A stretch of DNA of 64,000 nt from assembly GCF_003473485.1 (NCBI RefSeq), contig NC_053045.1, positions 49,456,494-49,520,493 on the forward strand, read 5' to 3'. The notes beneath the pieces were generated by a model. The model was given only the letters and a program-made list of their open reading frames with translations. It ran no database searches and had not been told where the DNA came from. The position numbers and the translations under genes were made by a program. This document shows, in pieces, positions 24,559 to 36,500 of this stretch. This stretch comes from Medicago truncatula (Eukaryota > Streptophyta > Magnoliopsida > Fabales > Fabaceae). Numbering within the stretch: the first letter of the stretch is position 1; the number at the start of each line of letters is the position of its first letter.

Positions 24559-27500
24559 ATGCTCCCTCACTCCTACACCCTAGATTCCGTCACTAAATCC
24601 CAAGAACTCGTCTCCACCATCCAATCCGCCACCTCACCTTCCCAAATAACCACCCTCTGCACCTCCATCGAAACCTTCCTACACACTCACTCACCCGATC
24701 AATCCCGTCACTTCTTCTCCCTCGCTTTCCCAGCCCTAATCTGCAACCTCTTCGGCTTCGAAAACCCACGCGCCGCCTCACCTTCATCCAACGGTTGGAT
24801 CAACATCCCCGAGCTTCACAAACCCCTCTTCTCTCTCCTCTCCCCCACCGGAACCCTCGCCACCGCCATCACCGCCGTCGACCGTCTCTCCCTCGTTAAA
24901 TATCTTTTCCCCTCCGAACGTCTTCCTCACTGGTCTCGCTCCCTTTCGGATAAACACAATCTCTCCGATCTTCTTCCATCAGTCTTCCCATCTTCATCTT
25001 CCTCTTCACAAATTCAACTCAATGTTTTTCAATACTTCTTTTTCTGGTTCGCTTATTACCCCGTCTCCAAGGGTAATTCCGTCAATCCAACAAATTCCGA
25101 TCAATCTTCCGTTAAAATCACCACCGCTGCGAAATCTAGGTTAGAAAATTGGACTTCTTCGATTCCATTTGTCTCCGCCACAAAACCCCCCGTGTCAAAC
25201 GATAGACCTAACTATGATTTCTACACGCTTCTTCTCTATGCGTATCTTCGTGCAAATGTTCCTACATGCGATTTAGCCTCTCATCAACCTTACCGGAGCT
25301 CTATTCTTCACTACGGTTCGGGCCACGATGCAAACTTTGCGGCTCGAGCCGAGTTTGTGGTGAACACACTGATTCATTTTTGGCTTGTTGACAATGATTT
25401 CTCACCGTTTCCGGTGAGTGTATGTAAAACAATGGGTGTATCGTTTCCGTTCGGGGAAATTCCACCGGCTGCGGGGTTAGGGGAAGTTGTGAAGCTGTTT
25501 GTTAGGTATTTGGGTTTGAGCACTTTAGCAGCGTCTTGTGAGAATGGAGATTTTGGTTATAGTTACAATTCTAGTCCTAGATGGAGAAGTTTAGAGGTTT
25601 CGAAGAATAAGGATTTAGGTTATGGCTGTTGGAATCAGTGTTTGCAGAGGCCTTTGTATAGGTTTTTGCTGAGGACATTGTTGTTTTGTCCGATGGCAGC
25701 TTCAGTTAAGAATGTTTCTCAGGTGTTTTATGTTTGGATTAGTTATTTGGAGCCTTGGAGTATTAAGGGTGATGAGTTTTCAGAGCTTGATGCAATGAAC
25801 GGTGAAAAAATGGAAAATGCTGTGTCTGAAATTGGAAGTGGTGGTGGTGGTGCATATTCGCCGCGTTGGGTGGATTATGTTCTATCTAATTATCTGTATT
25901 ATACTTCACTGGTTATGCATTTTATTGGATTTGCTCACAGGTTTCTTCATAGTGATGTTGAAACTGTAGTTCAGATGGTGCTCAAGGTATGATTCATATT
26001 AACCCTGTTCTTGTTTTGTTCCTTGTATTCACAGTTTCCGCTTTACTGCTCTATGGTTGTTAATTGACTGTGACGCGATGTTTCTACTTAAGATGATATA
26101 TGTGGATAGTGAAGAGTAACTGCATAGAATAATTTTTGTTCTCACTAGTTTGTGTATGGATTGAGTAAGATGGTGAAACTTTGATTGCAAAAACAACATC
26201 GGCATGTTGTAACTTAGAAGTATTAAAAATGTGGCTATTAGATGGTTATGGATGTTGAAGTCTGTTTAATTTCTGTACATGTTGCTATAATCGAGGCATA
26301 TGTTAAGGGAATTCATCCTTGAAGGAAAAAGTATTTTACCATGATTTAACTAATCATTGTTTCTAGAGCGCCAATTCTCTTTCACCGAATGTTTGAATAT
26401 TCACCTTTTTATCTCTGAAATTTGTATTTAATCATCCAATATTGTCTGAACTCACTTGCACCTGCAGCCTGATGCTACATTAACATATAATTTGCCCTAT
26501 TAGAAGAAAAATGGACAATTTTAGTTCAATAGTTGTTCACTTGTACTATCCATTAATTGCTTAAATGTTGAAAAGAGCATTTATAATCCACTGTGTGTCA
26601 ACACAAAATTGCCGCAAAAATAAGTCTAAAATATGATGGATATCAATAGCATGATCTCTGTAGAGTTGAGTTACTCAATTTTTTGACGGCTTTACTATAG
26701 TGTTTTTTAATGTTTTAAACAAATTTAAATATCACATCCAGCTAGGAAAAGGTTTGCATTGATGTTCATGTTAGACCTGTCTGTATACTAATGGTTAGAA
26801 ATTTTACAAGATAACATACTCTCCATAACGATCCTCATTTAATTATCCTGTCATGTATAAACAATGTTTCTGTGTTTGTAAACTTGAGGTTTGGTGCACT
26901 TCTACAATGATAACAGCCTCCTGAGGTTTAGCTGAAAGGAATTTTCACATTCTAACCTTCTTATCCAGGTGTTGGACACTTTGACATCATCCAAAGAGCT
27001 CATTGACCTTTTGAAGAATGTAGATGCCCTTTTCCATTCTAAACAGGCTGGCTCAGGCAAACCAATGTTGAATAACTTGTACAGATTTGTTCCAATCATC
27101 CGTGAACAGTTGCAGGTGGTTTGAATTTCTCATACATTTTAAAGATTTTTCTATTACATTATCTGTTAATCTAATGGTTAATTTTTGCCCCTTAATATAA
27201 CTTTTCACCCTAAATGTTGATCCTATACCTACTATCAGTTACCTGCTTTTTTCTTCTTTTGTTGGTTATATGTTTTGGCGTATCCTGTCTTGATTCTTTG
27301 CACTCCATTATTAATTTTGATTCATCGCTGGTTTAGACATGGTATTGAAAGCCTGTTCACTTTAGCATTATTTAAAGGGAAAATTTTCCTTTTTCTTTTA
27401 AAAACAAATCACTACTACAAGATTTTAGGTAGTTTGTTCAAGCTTTCGAAAGAAAAAAGTTGGAATTTGAAAGAAAAAAAGAAGAGAGAAACAGATATTT

Positions 27501-28850
27501 AATTTTTTTACCTGTCAAGTAACCTAATGGTTAGAAATTCACCTCTTAAACGTGAATAAGTGGGGTGTTCAGGGTTCGAACCTTGACCCCGCATATTATA
27601 ATGCATTGTCCCTGTCAACTGAGCTAAAGCTCATGGGAATTATTCTAATAAGCTGCTTTGAGTAGTTTCCAATGATAAACTGTAATTTTAATTACCTTTA
27701 AATGCAAGAAAAGTTTTACTAAAAATTGCAAGTTTTTAACAAATTGAAAAATAGTTTCTATCGTATGTAAAATCCCTAAAAAGGAAATCACATATACAAC
27801 TTGGCTTAAATGCTTCTGTGGGTAAGTAACAGGTACTATACATGACATAAACTCCGTATATTTACTGATATATACTGGCTGTTTCAGGACTGGGAGGATG
27901 GTTTATGTGAGACTGATGTTGATGGCTCATTCTTGCATGATAATTGGAACAAAGATTTGCGTCTGTTTGCTGATGGGGAGGATGGTGGACAACAGCTCCT
28001 TCAGGTCTTACATTACTGATTTGTGTTTCAAACTAAATTAAACTAAATTGTTTGTTTATTGATTTATACGGGGCTTGAGACCAACTATGTAAAGGCCGAT
28101 GACTGAGCACCATCTCTGTCACTCTTGTGTTGTGTTTGAGTGTTTCTAGTTTGATAATAATTATATATCTGGTATAGGTTGTTATCTTCTCATCCATTTT
28201 TTTTTCTGCAGTTATTTATACTGCGTGCTGAAGCCGAGTTACAAGCTGCATCTGGTGATAATGTTACACCAAGCCTTCAATGCATAGATTCATTGAAGTC
28301 AAAATTAGGGTGTTTATTTGATGGGCAGACTATAAAGCCATCGTCAACCTCCCCAGAACCAATGCAGCATCAACAATCCCGTGATGAGATATTCAACCCT
28401 AGAAGGGTTGGCAATTGTGTGCGTGTGGATGTTAAATACAAAGGTGATTGGATGAAGCGTCCCATATCCAGCGATGAGATTGCATGGCTTGCAAAAGTGC
28501 TTGTTTGGTTGTCTGATTGGTTGAATGAGAATCTTGGATTAAATCAAACAGAGCACACTCTTGGATTAAATCAAACAGAGACCAGTAAGTCAAGCTCTAC
28601 TTGTTCCTATGTGGAAGTGTCCACTGATGTTGCCGATATATGTGGACCTTCGGAGACCCTGAAGGCTTTTCTCTGTACAATCTGTTCTTGGTTTCTCTTC
28701 TTGGGTGCTGCTTTTGTGGGTTTCATGCGGAAATATGGTTTGAGGGTGAATCTAAGGATACTTGCCTCTAAGAAGGTTGTATTGTTTTTTGTTTTATATG
28801 CTGTTTTCCTCTTACTGAGGAAATTTGTTCGATCAATCCTTAGCATGTAG
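24559..28850 (+). CDS. SMPD4-like membrane protein (neutral sphingomyelinase 3 family)
   Basis: A 776-residue protein from four exons: 24559-25986, 26969-27115, 27888-28004 and 28212-28850, all junctions in phase 0. The large first exon and the motifs VLDTLTSSKELIDLLKN and QDWEDGLCETDVDGSF resemble the plant proteins annotated as sphingomyelin phosphodiesterase 4 (mitochondrial/ER SMPDase family). Two hydrophobic C-terminal segments, in the last 70 residues (FLCTICSWFLFLGAAFVGFM and VVLFFVLYAVFLLL), suggest a tail-anchored ER or nuclear-envelope protein, as described for animal SMPD4. Enzymatic activity of plant members is unproven, so the name is by family only. Codon use in exon 1 is GC-richer than downstream. 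An in-frame 27-bp duplication in exon 4 repeats nine residues. The start is the first ATG after a CT-rich leader. Confidence 0.75.
27511..27635 (+). repeat. tRNA-derived SINE-like fragment in intron 2 of the SMPD4-like gene
   Basis: AAGTAACCTAATGGTTAGAA (A-box region) and GGGTTCGAACCTTGACCCC (B-box region, GGTTCGAACC at 27573-27582) followed by CTGTCAACTGAGCTAAAGCTC, itself tRNA-like. It is intronic and has no functional tRNA fold. Confidence 0.55.
28533..28586 (+). repeat. In-frame 27-bp coding duplication
   Basis: CTTGGATTAAATCAAACAGA recurs 27 bp later (28533 and 28560), giving LGLNQTEHT followed by LGLNQTETS in the SMPD4-like protein. The frame is kept. Confidence 0.9.
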
Positions 28851-29305
28851 GAAGTATACATCAAATATATACTTAGTATATAAAGAAATGTAGAAAGTAC
28901 AGCGAATTTTGTTACTTCGAAGTTATTGAGTAAATTTTACAACTGGTTTTGCAGCTCTGTCAAAAAAAAAAAAAACTGGTTTTGCTTAGTTGGCTGTAGT
29001 GAAAAATAACTAGCTGCATCTGTTCCACGCATGCTTGCTTATTTGGAATTGGAACTGGAATGTGCATAAAACTTACTTGGAATGTGCATAAAACTTACTT
29101 GGAATGTGCTACTAATTAAGTTTGAGATACTCGTTTTAGAGGAATTTTGCTTAACCTTAAAATTTAAATTATTCGGGCATACGCACATAGAAAAAGGTAA
29201 AAAAGAAAGAATCAAATTTTTTATTATTATTGAAATAATTAAATTATATAGATGTGTGTACGCGTTCTTGAATGACTTATATATTTGTATTGCTCTAAAA
29301 CCAAC
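28851..29305. other. 3' flank of the SMPD4-like gene with a short tandem repeat
   Basis: Presumed 3' UTR and intergenic sequence. Near 29058-29108 a unit of about 24 bp (GGAATGTGCATAAAACTTACTT) is repeated twice plus a partial third copy. No gene seen. Confidence 0.6.
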
Positions 29306-29321
29306 TTAGATTTGTATTTGT

Positions 29322-29777
29322 TTTTTTTGGTTACAAGGCTAAAAAAAGAAAAGAAAAGGACAAACAACAAAAGCCTTAAGAAAAGCGTTCCTAGCTCATC
29401 CGACTATGGCAAAGGGAGGAGGCCCTCTTGGGGGGTGAAGTGAATAGCTAAATCCACATCATTCGAAGCACCAAGCTTGGCCAAGAAATCAGCGCACTGG
29501 TTTCCTTCTCTTACGGTATGATGGAGAGAGAAGTTTCTTAAGCTGAGAAGATCTTTTATGTTCTGAATGAGCACGGCATAGACATGGAAATGATTTAAAT
29601 CTTCTTGAATCAGGTTGATAGTCAGCATCGAATACGAATAGCAAGCCACTCCCTCGAAATTCAGATTAATAGCAATGATGATGCCTTGATGAAGAGCTGA
29701 AAGGTCAGCGAAGAGAATGTCATTGGAGTGACTGATAAACCCCAAAAAAGCTGAAATAAAACTGTCGGAATGATCGG
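29322..29777 (-). mobile_element. 5'-truncated LINE fragment with RNase H-like domain
   Basis: The minus strand encodes a frame (29404-29745) with an RNase H-like reverse-transcriptase tail: ADLSALHQGIIIAINLNFEG near the start, and VREGNQCADFLAKLGA, the plant LINE RVT_3 signature. A short A-run follows on the minus strand at the 3' end (T-run at 29322-29328). The fragment is flanked by a perfect 16-bp direct repeat TTAGATTTGTATTTGT (29306-29321 and 29778-29793), the target duplication expected from LINE insertion. It is about 456 bp, severely 5'-truncated and without reverse transcriptase, so not autonomous. Confidence 0.85.
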
Positions 29778-29793
29778 TTAGATTTGTATTTGT

Positions 29794-30994
29794 GATAAGA
29801 CAAGATTTTTTATTTTTTTTAACAAGCTAAAATGGAATTATATAACCACAAACATAGCAATCTCAAAAGCACAAGATTTGCCTAAGAGACCACTAAAAAA
29901 TATAAAGTGTAGCAGTATGGCAACAGAAAAACAAGAAGCATAAGACAAGAATTTCTTTTGAAATTTAAATAGGTTTCATTGAATTTTGTAGTTCTGCATA
30001 GTTTTGAATGAAATTTTGTAAAAATATTAAAAATATTATAAGAATCTCTATTAAAAAAATAATTCTTTTTAATAAAATATGAATTAAATAAATATGAGCT
30101 TTTAGTACTAAGAGTATAAAAATTAATATTTAATTTATGTTTCGTTAAAAAAAAATTAATGATTCTTATAATATTATAAACATTCATGCAAAATAATTTA
30201 TTTTAGCAAGTTACAATTTTATATAAGAAAATTTTCCATAAAAAAAAAAAAAATTAGTCAACAAACAAGTGAGATCGATAAGACAAATTCAACAATCAAG
30301 CAGAATAAACGAAGTTTACATGCCATTAAAAATAGCAAAAGCAATTTGCTTGTCAACCTTAGCACTTGAGTGCTAAAATTCACTAGTTCATGGGAAAGAT
30401 ACTTGGTGACGTTTATTTGAAAAAGATTCAAGCTCTGAGAATCTAATTATGTTATTCATGTCTTGTTTCCTACAAAGTTCATCAGTTAAATCTTTAAGTC
30501 AAAACTTTTACTATTCTCGTCATTTTTAATTTCAAGCCAATTTATGTTTTTGTCGACTATTTTAACGCAATTTACCTTATGAGTTTTTACTTTCCAATTT
30601 CCATTTTAAAAAGTCCTTATTTCTTGAGTTTAGTCCCAAACAAATAGTGATCGGTTTTGGCTCACTTTACCATTAAACAAGTGTTGGTGTTCAATTTAGG
30701 TTTTGGCACTCATAAATGAACTTCATCAATATATACAAGTTTATTAACAATACTCTTTAATATTCGGTTAAAATCAGTCCACGTAGTCCATTTAATACAA
30801 CAAAGGCTTTCCTAACTCCCAAGCATTTGTGATTTCCACAGCTAACGGGTTGTTGTGTTTCCCTTCTCATGAAGGGTAGATGCGTGGACTCACCTAATTT
30901 AATAATACTTTTTCACACTCATTTAAAAGCTTGTGTGCCACCACAATATCAGTCTTACGTACTCTCAACAACACAAAAAACCTCCCTCATTGTT
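29794..30994. other. Intergenic; AT-rich repeat and MYB promoter
   Basis: About 29995-30190 is an AT-rich imperfect inverted repeat (ATATTATAAGAATCTC against GATTCTTATAATATTAT) related to sequence near 21280-21370. The rest is AT-rich upstream sequence of the MYB gene, with no gene seen. Confidence 0.5.
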
Positions 30995-31930
30995 ATGGCA
31001 CCCAGAAAAGATGGACCTACAAAGGAAACAATGAATAGAGGAGCATGGACCCAAGAGGAAGATCAAAAGCTAGCACAATGCATCCAAATTCATGGTGCCA
31101 AGAAATGGAAAACTGTTGCAAACAATTCAGGTGATAAGACAAAAGTTATTCTTTTATTACTACTCAAAAGTCACAAGTGAAAAATTTACAAGTTTAGAAA
31201 AGAAAGGGGAAAAAAGTTGTTACTTGAAACCAAAGTAAGTGCTGCAATTTTGTTTGCAGGTTTGAATAGGTGTGGAAAGAGTTGCAGGCTAAGATGGTTG
31301 AACTATCTTAGACCCAATATCAAGAGAGGGAACATTTCAGATGAAGAAGAGGATTTGATTATTAGGCTTCACAAACTTCTTGGAAACAGGTTTGTTATAT
31401 TATATGAAGCACCGACACAGTCACACAACAGACGCTAATACATACATTGGACACACACTGAGATGTACGCATACATTGATCAGACACACTTTTAATCTGA
31501 AGTGTCTGTGATAATACTCGTATATCATATATACAAAATTGTACTTTTGAAGACAAATAATGTTAATGTATGAGTTAACTTTTATTAGCATTTGTGGTGA
31601 TGGAGTTTTTTGGGTATGTGAAGGTGGTCTTTGATAGCGGGAAGACTTCCAGGGCGAACAGACAATGAAATTAAGAACTATTGGAATTCTCATTTGTGCA
31701 AAAAAGCCAGTCACATAGAGGAAAAACCAGAAACTTCCACTGCACAAGAAACTATAGCCCAAGACAATGTTGTTGGGGATAATGCTATGTTAGAGAATAA
31801 AGATTCAATTAGTGGAAGTCTTGATTCAGATGTTATCTTTAATGTGAATGAATTCTTAGACTTTCCCACTGAAGAACCATATGTGTTTGATTGGGTGAAT
31901 AAATTCTTGGAAATTGAAACAAACAACTGA
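30995..31930 (+). CDS. R2R3-MYB transcription factor
   Basis: A 190-residue nuclear DNA-binding protein from three exons: 30995-31130, 31260-31389 and 31624-31930, with intron positions typical of R2R3-MYB genes (after ..NNSG and within ..GNR/W). R2 covers about residues 14-66 ([27 protein letters not shown]) and R3 about 67-117 ([31 protein letters not shown]). R3 contains the bHLH-interaction pattern [DE]Lx2[RK]x3Lx6Lx3R ([20 protein letters not shown]), so it probably works in a MYB-bHLH-WD40 complex controlling flavonoid or epidermal-cell traits. The C-terminal tail is short and acidic ([11 protein letters not shown] near the end), suggesting activation. An upstream in-frame ATG at 30869 is less likely, because the MAPRKDG start matches the family. 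The subgroup cannot be assigned safely. Confidence 0.93.
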
Positions 31931-33513
31931 TTGAGTATTGTTGTAGATGAGTAGCTCCAGTCCAGTGAAGTATAATGTTATGTTGAGAGAGAAAGAGTTT
32001 TTCTAATTCTAAGTGCATTTTTGGATTCATAGTGATTTAGTCGTAATGTATCATTGTGATTTCGACAAAAAATTTACTTTACAGCTTCAACAAAATCATA
32101 TTGGATTGTGATATCGGAAAATTGGAAGAAGAAAAAAGACTAAAGTTTTCTTTTCACAAACCTTTCAAGTTTTGATTGTATCAATAGCTGGTAAAAAAAA
32201 AATTACCACTTAATAGTTGATCAATAACTAAATAATTCATAATTATTGGCAGCTAAATAATTCATAATTATTGGCAGCTAAATGTTGATACATATCATGA
32301 TGCACATTAAAAGCACATGTGTGAACCATTGGTTTAAATTATACTTGTTCACTCATGTTTAAAACATAGAACGAGCATTACTATTTATCTAGAGAGTTTC
32401 CATCAAGAATTTATCAAGAAAAGGCCTCAACCAATTAAATTTGTTATTTGGCAGAAATCGAAGAAGGTAATTGTGTGTAATTAATGAAAGGTGTTAGCAA
32501 ATACTTTATGTGGCATTAATTACTTGTTACTGAATAATAGATGAAATTACTATTCGATGTCAGTATGTTAAATTTAAGAATTACTGTAAATGGTAAGTTG
32601 GCAGTAGTACTTGAAGTAGAGACAGTTTTTCGTTCAATGAGGGAAGGAAAGGTTATTTATTGGTGTATGGCCAATTTAATACTAAAATTGTAAGGGTTCT
32701 GCAATATGATCATTAAAATCAACCAAGTTCAAAATCTCAAACAGAATTTTTTTTAGATCACATTAATCATTGAGTTGCTAGTTAGTCTTTAAAATTTGCT
32801 GAAGGAACTAATGTGATTAATAATTTTATGTTTTAAAAATCATTTGAAATTTTAGTTGATTTCAGAAGTTAAATTATATGATCCATTCAATTTCAGAACT
32901 TAGTTTGCCATTTACTCTATTTAATGGCTAAGGAAAAATTTCAGAAACCATCAACCTCCTTATAAAAATAAAAATATGAGAAAAACAACAAAAAATGTAT
33001 GGTAGCAAGACAATGTCAGTGATCATAAATTAAGATTCAATTCTAACCGATCTTGCCGCATAGAGTTGTCAGTTCAGTGAAGAAAATACTAAAATAGAAG
33101 TAGTGAAACTGATAGAAAGCAACAGAGCTTTTTCACAATGGTAGCCCCACAAATTTTTTCCCAATGATAATTATAATACATTAAACTCTTTATCCAGATA
33201 AAGTAACAACAAACAAAGCAAGATACTTCCCTCTATGGTTTTATGAGAGAGACTATGCAGAGTTCAAGGATTTAAGACTTTGAAAGAGGGAAAAAAAACT
33301 ATTACACATTTAAAAATAACAGCAATTGAACTATTTATTTACAAACCTGTTAACCAGAATACCTAGCTTAGGATCAACCATCTAGCTTTTTGGTTACTTG
33401 TCAAGTATTCATGTAATTAATAAAGTAATCAATCAAATTTCTATTGTATGAAGCAAATCATTGAGTGAAAGACTGCAAGAGTCTTGCATGGTTCCCGTCT
33501 ATATTTGCGGAGT
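31931..33513. other. Intergenic between convergent MYB and GT47 genes
   Basis: 3' flanks of two convergent genes. It includes a 25-bp perfect tandem duplication, CTAAATAATTCATAATTATT plus five bases, at 32228-32252 and 32253-32277. No gene or classified transposon seen. Confidence 0.6.
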
Positions 33514-36500
33514 TCAAATCTGGTTTAGCTTGTTCAACCATATTGAATGAAGAATCATGTGAAACAGATCATATCTTATTGGTTTTGGGTTCCAAAGGAA
33601 ATGCTTCTGTACCATCTTCACATTATTTTGCATTGCAACATATTTTCTCATAGGGATTGACAACAAAATATCCTTCAATCTAGGAATATCCTTCTCGGCC
33701 ACCACCACAGAAAAAGCGCTCCAGTCCAGAACTTCACTAAGTGGAAGGACAAAATTATCTGCAATGATGACAGGAACACATTCGTAGTATATGGCTTCAA
33801 CTATCCTAGGGCTATTAACTTCAAACCCCATTGGACATAAACAATATTTACTTGATTTCATGTGTTGAATATAAGTCATCTTTTTAGAGACCCTCAAAGG
33901 TAAGCGCTTGTAGATTTTCATGTCTTCATATTTTTCACCGCCCCAATACTTAAGAAGAGTGGGACGCACTCTACCGTGCATGCTTCCAGCAAAGAAAGCA
34001 AGGATTGGACGTAGTGATGCTCTATTCCCACCGAGATATCTAAGAGGTCTTCTTGGTGCCCTTATGGTAGTTTCTGGAAGGGAAACATCTCTTCCTTCAA
34101 TGAAGATTCTTTCAGACAGATCAGCATTACATAGAGCTTTTAAGGTGTTTCTGGCTAGTTCTTCATGTTCAGTCACTGTGTAAGGACCCTGCAAATCGGA
34201 GTTTCAAACAAGAGGCATATAAGAAAGAGATGTTTTTGAAAATTTCAAGAAAAGCACAGGTTCGCTGAAGCGTTTTTCATTGTTCAGTAATCATAAAAAA
34301 AAGTGTCATAGAGAGCCCGCAATATGTCATATAAATGGAAGTTGTTGAATACTTTGATATGGCCTTGGATTATTTCATATTTCAAGGTAATAGACGGCTA
34401 TCAAATGTTTAAGGGAAGCTGGAATTACGAAAGGGAATTAATCAGTTGCAGAAGGAGAACTGTGAAATATATCAGGAGATTAAGCAAGAATGTTTTTTCT
34501 TTGCGGAGATGAGAGCTTTGTGACACTAGGTTATCCTATTATTATAAATCATCATCATCTATTATATGGGTGAACCTTTATGGGTCGAAGCCATTTGAAA
34601 TTTATTTTTACTAAATAAATTCATTTTAATTTTTCCAACTAATAAACAAAAGATAAGGAAATGTAAGAATTAAAAATATTAACACTCAAACAATTGTCAA
34701 ATTTGGCGAAATCAAATTATGAGAGGAATCCAAAGGAAAAAAGACACCTACCCAATCATGGCAAGCAACAAGGAAATGATCTGACCCATGTGTGCGATTC
34801 CAAAATGGATACTTTGCAGCAATCTTGTTTACATAGTCCCTAAGAAAGATTGATAATGGTTTCAAATCATGTGACCCAGGCACATAAAGTGTGACCTCCA
34901 TTTGGCGTGCACTGTATGGAAGATAAAATAAGTGGGCTCTCTCGGGATCCTTGGTGACAAATTGCTTATTTTCCTGCATTAACTTCATAAACCATCCTTC
35001 AGAAGCATAGATTCCCTTAAGGGAAGGGTTGTGAAAAATAGGCCTTGATCCATCACGATATATATAAACTTTAAGTACTGTTTCCATCAATTCATAGCTC
35101 CTGAAATCAAGGGACAGTATTTATTTCAATATGGTCACAGATGCTATTAACATACCAAAGTTGTAGAACATTCCAAAGACATAATCAACAATATTCAGCA
35201 GATTGAAGACAACAAGTTACAGAATCAACTCCCCAAGTCTCCAAACTTCATCTCCTTAAAAACTTGGTGGAGATGATTACAGAAAAGCAATGAAGTAACT
35301 AGACTTGACAATTTACATCCGCTTTACAAGACACTAAGGCTTTGTTTGCGAGTTGGGTTTGGAGGGGAGGGGAGGGGAGGGGAGGGAAAGGCTTGTGGAG
35401 AGGTAAACCCTTGTTTGGGAGTTTTAAAAAAACAGGGAAAAGTTTTGGGGGGTTTTGAAGGACTTCATTTGTCCAATTTTTAAGTTCCCCCAAATTGGGG
35501 GTTTTGGGGGTTAAACATACAAATTGACAATTTTGTCCTCATAATAATTCAAATTCCAATTATAATTTACATGATAAATTACAAAGTATAACACAATGTA
35601 TTGATTTTAAGAGAAAAAATGGTAAAATAGTAAAATTATCACATAAGCCCTCCATCTCCTTTCTTTGTTGGTTTCTTTAACTCCCAAACAAGGGGAAGGC
35701 TTTCCCTCCTTTCTCCCTTCCCCTCCTAACCTTTCCTTCCCCTCCCCTCAAAACTCGCAAACAAAGCCTAAGATTCTAGACATGGTCAAAACTAAAAACT
35801 ACGATACATACCAGGTAAAAAGACGTTGACCATCCTCATTAATATTAGTGCCTAAAAACAGATATTAAACTTCCTATTTAAAGGATGTACCATCACTAGT
35901 AATAGTTGTAACTTGTAATTTATAATAAAAGTTAGGTAGGATGAGTGGTCCTTTGACAAGGTAGTAAGACCAAGTAGTCTAAAGTTAAAGCCTTCTTGCC
36001 TCAGTCTTCATATTATGCGATGAATGTATGCTTTCTAGACTTCAGTTTTCCAAGTTCAAAAAGCTTATATGTGAAAGAGTGTTACTATATCGAAACTACT
36101 CATTAGAACTGTGATTGAATAATTTAATTAATGTGGATTGATAGACATCTCCGGTTTCAGAATGGTAAAAGTTGTGTTTACAAAACAGTATTTGTTCAAG
36201 CATGTGCAATATAGATTGGGCTATATAGTTTTATCTTTTATTATGTTTTAATTTCATAATTAGGCTTTATTTAGGATTATCAATTGTTATTTGTTGTTTA
36301 AGATTCTATCCTATTTTAAATTATCTTATTCTTAGCCTTGGCGCAAAGGTAAAGTTGTTGACACATGATTGAAATGTCACGGGTTCAAGTTCTGGAAACA
36401 ACCTCTTGTGTAAAACAGTTCAAGTTCGAACTTCTATAGAAAACAAGTAAAAACATATCCACGCTTAAATAATGTCGTGGATAAAGCTAACAATGCACAT

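Noticed and set aside
30869..30994. N-terminal extension of the MYB protein from an upstream in-frame ATG
   Set aside because: The 42 added residues show no family similarity; the usual start (MAPRKDG) directly precedes the R2 repeat.
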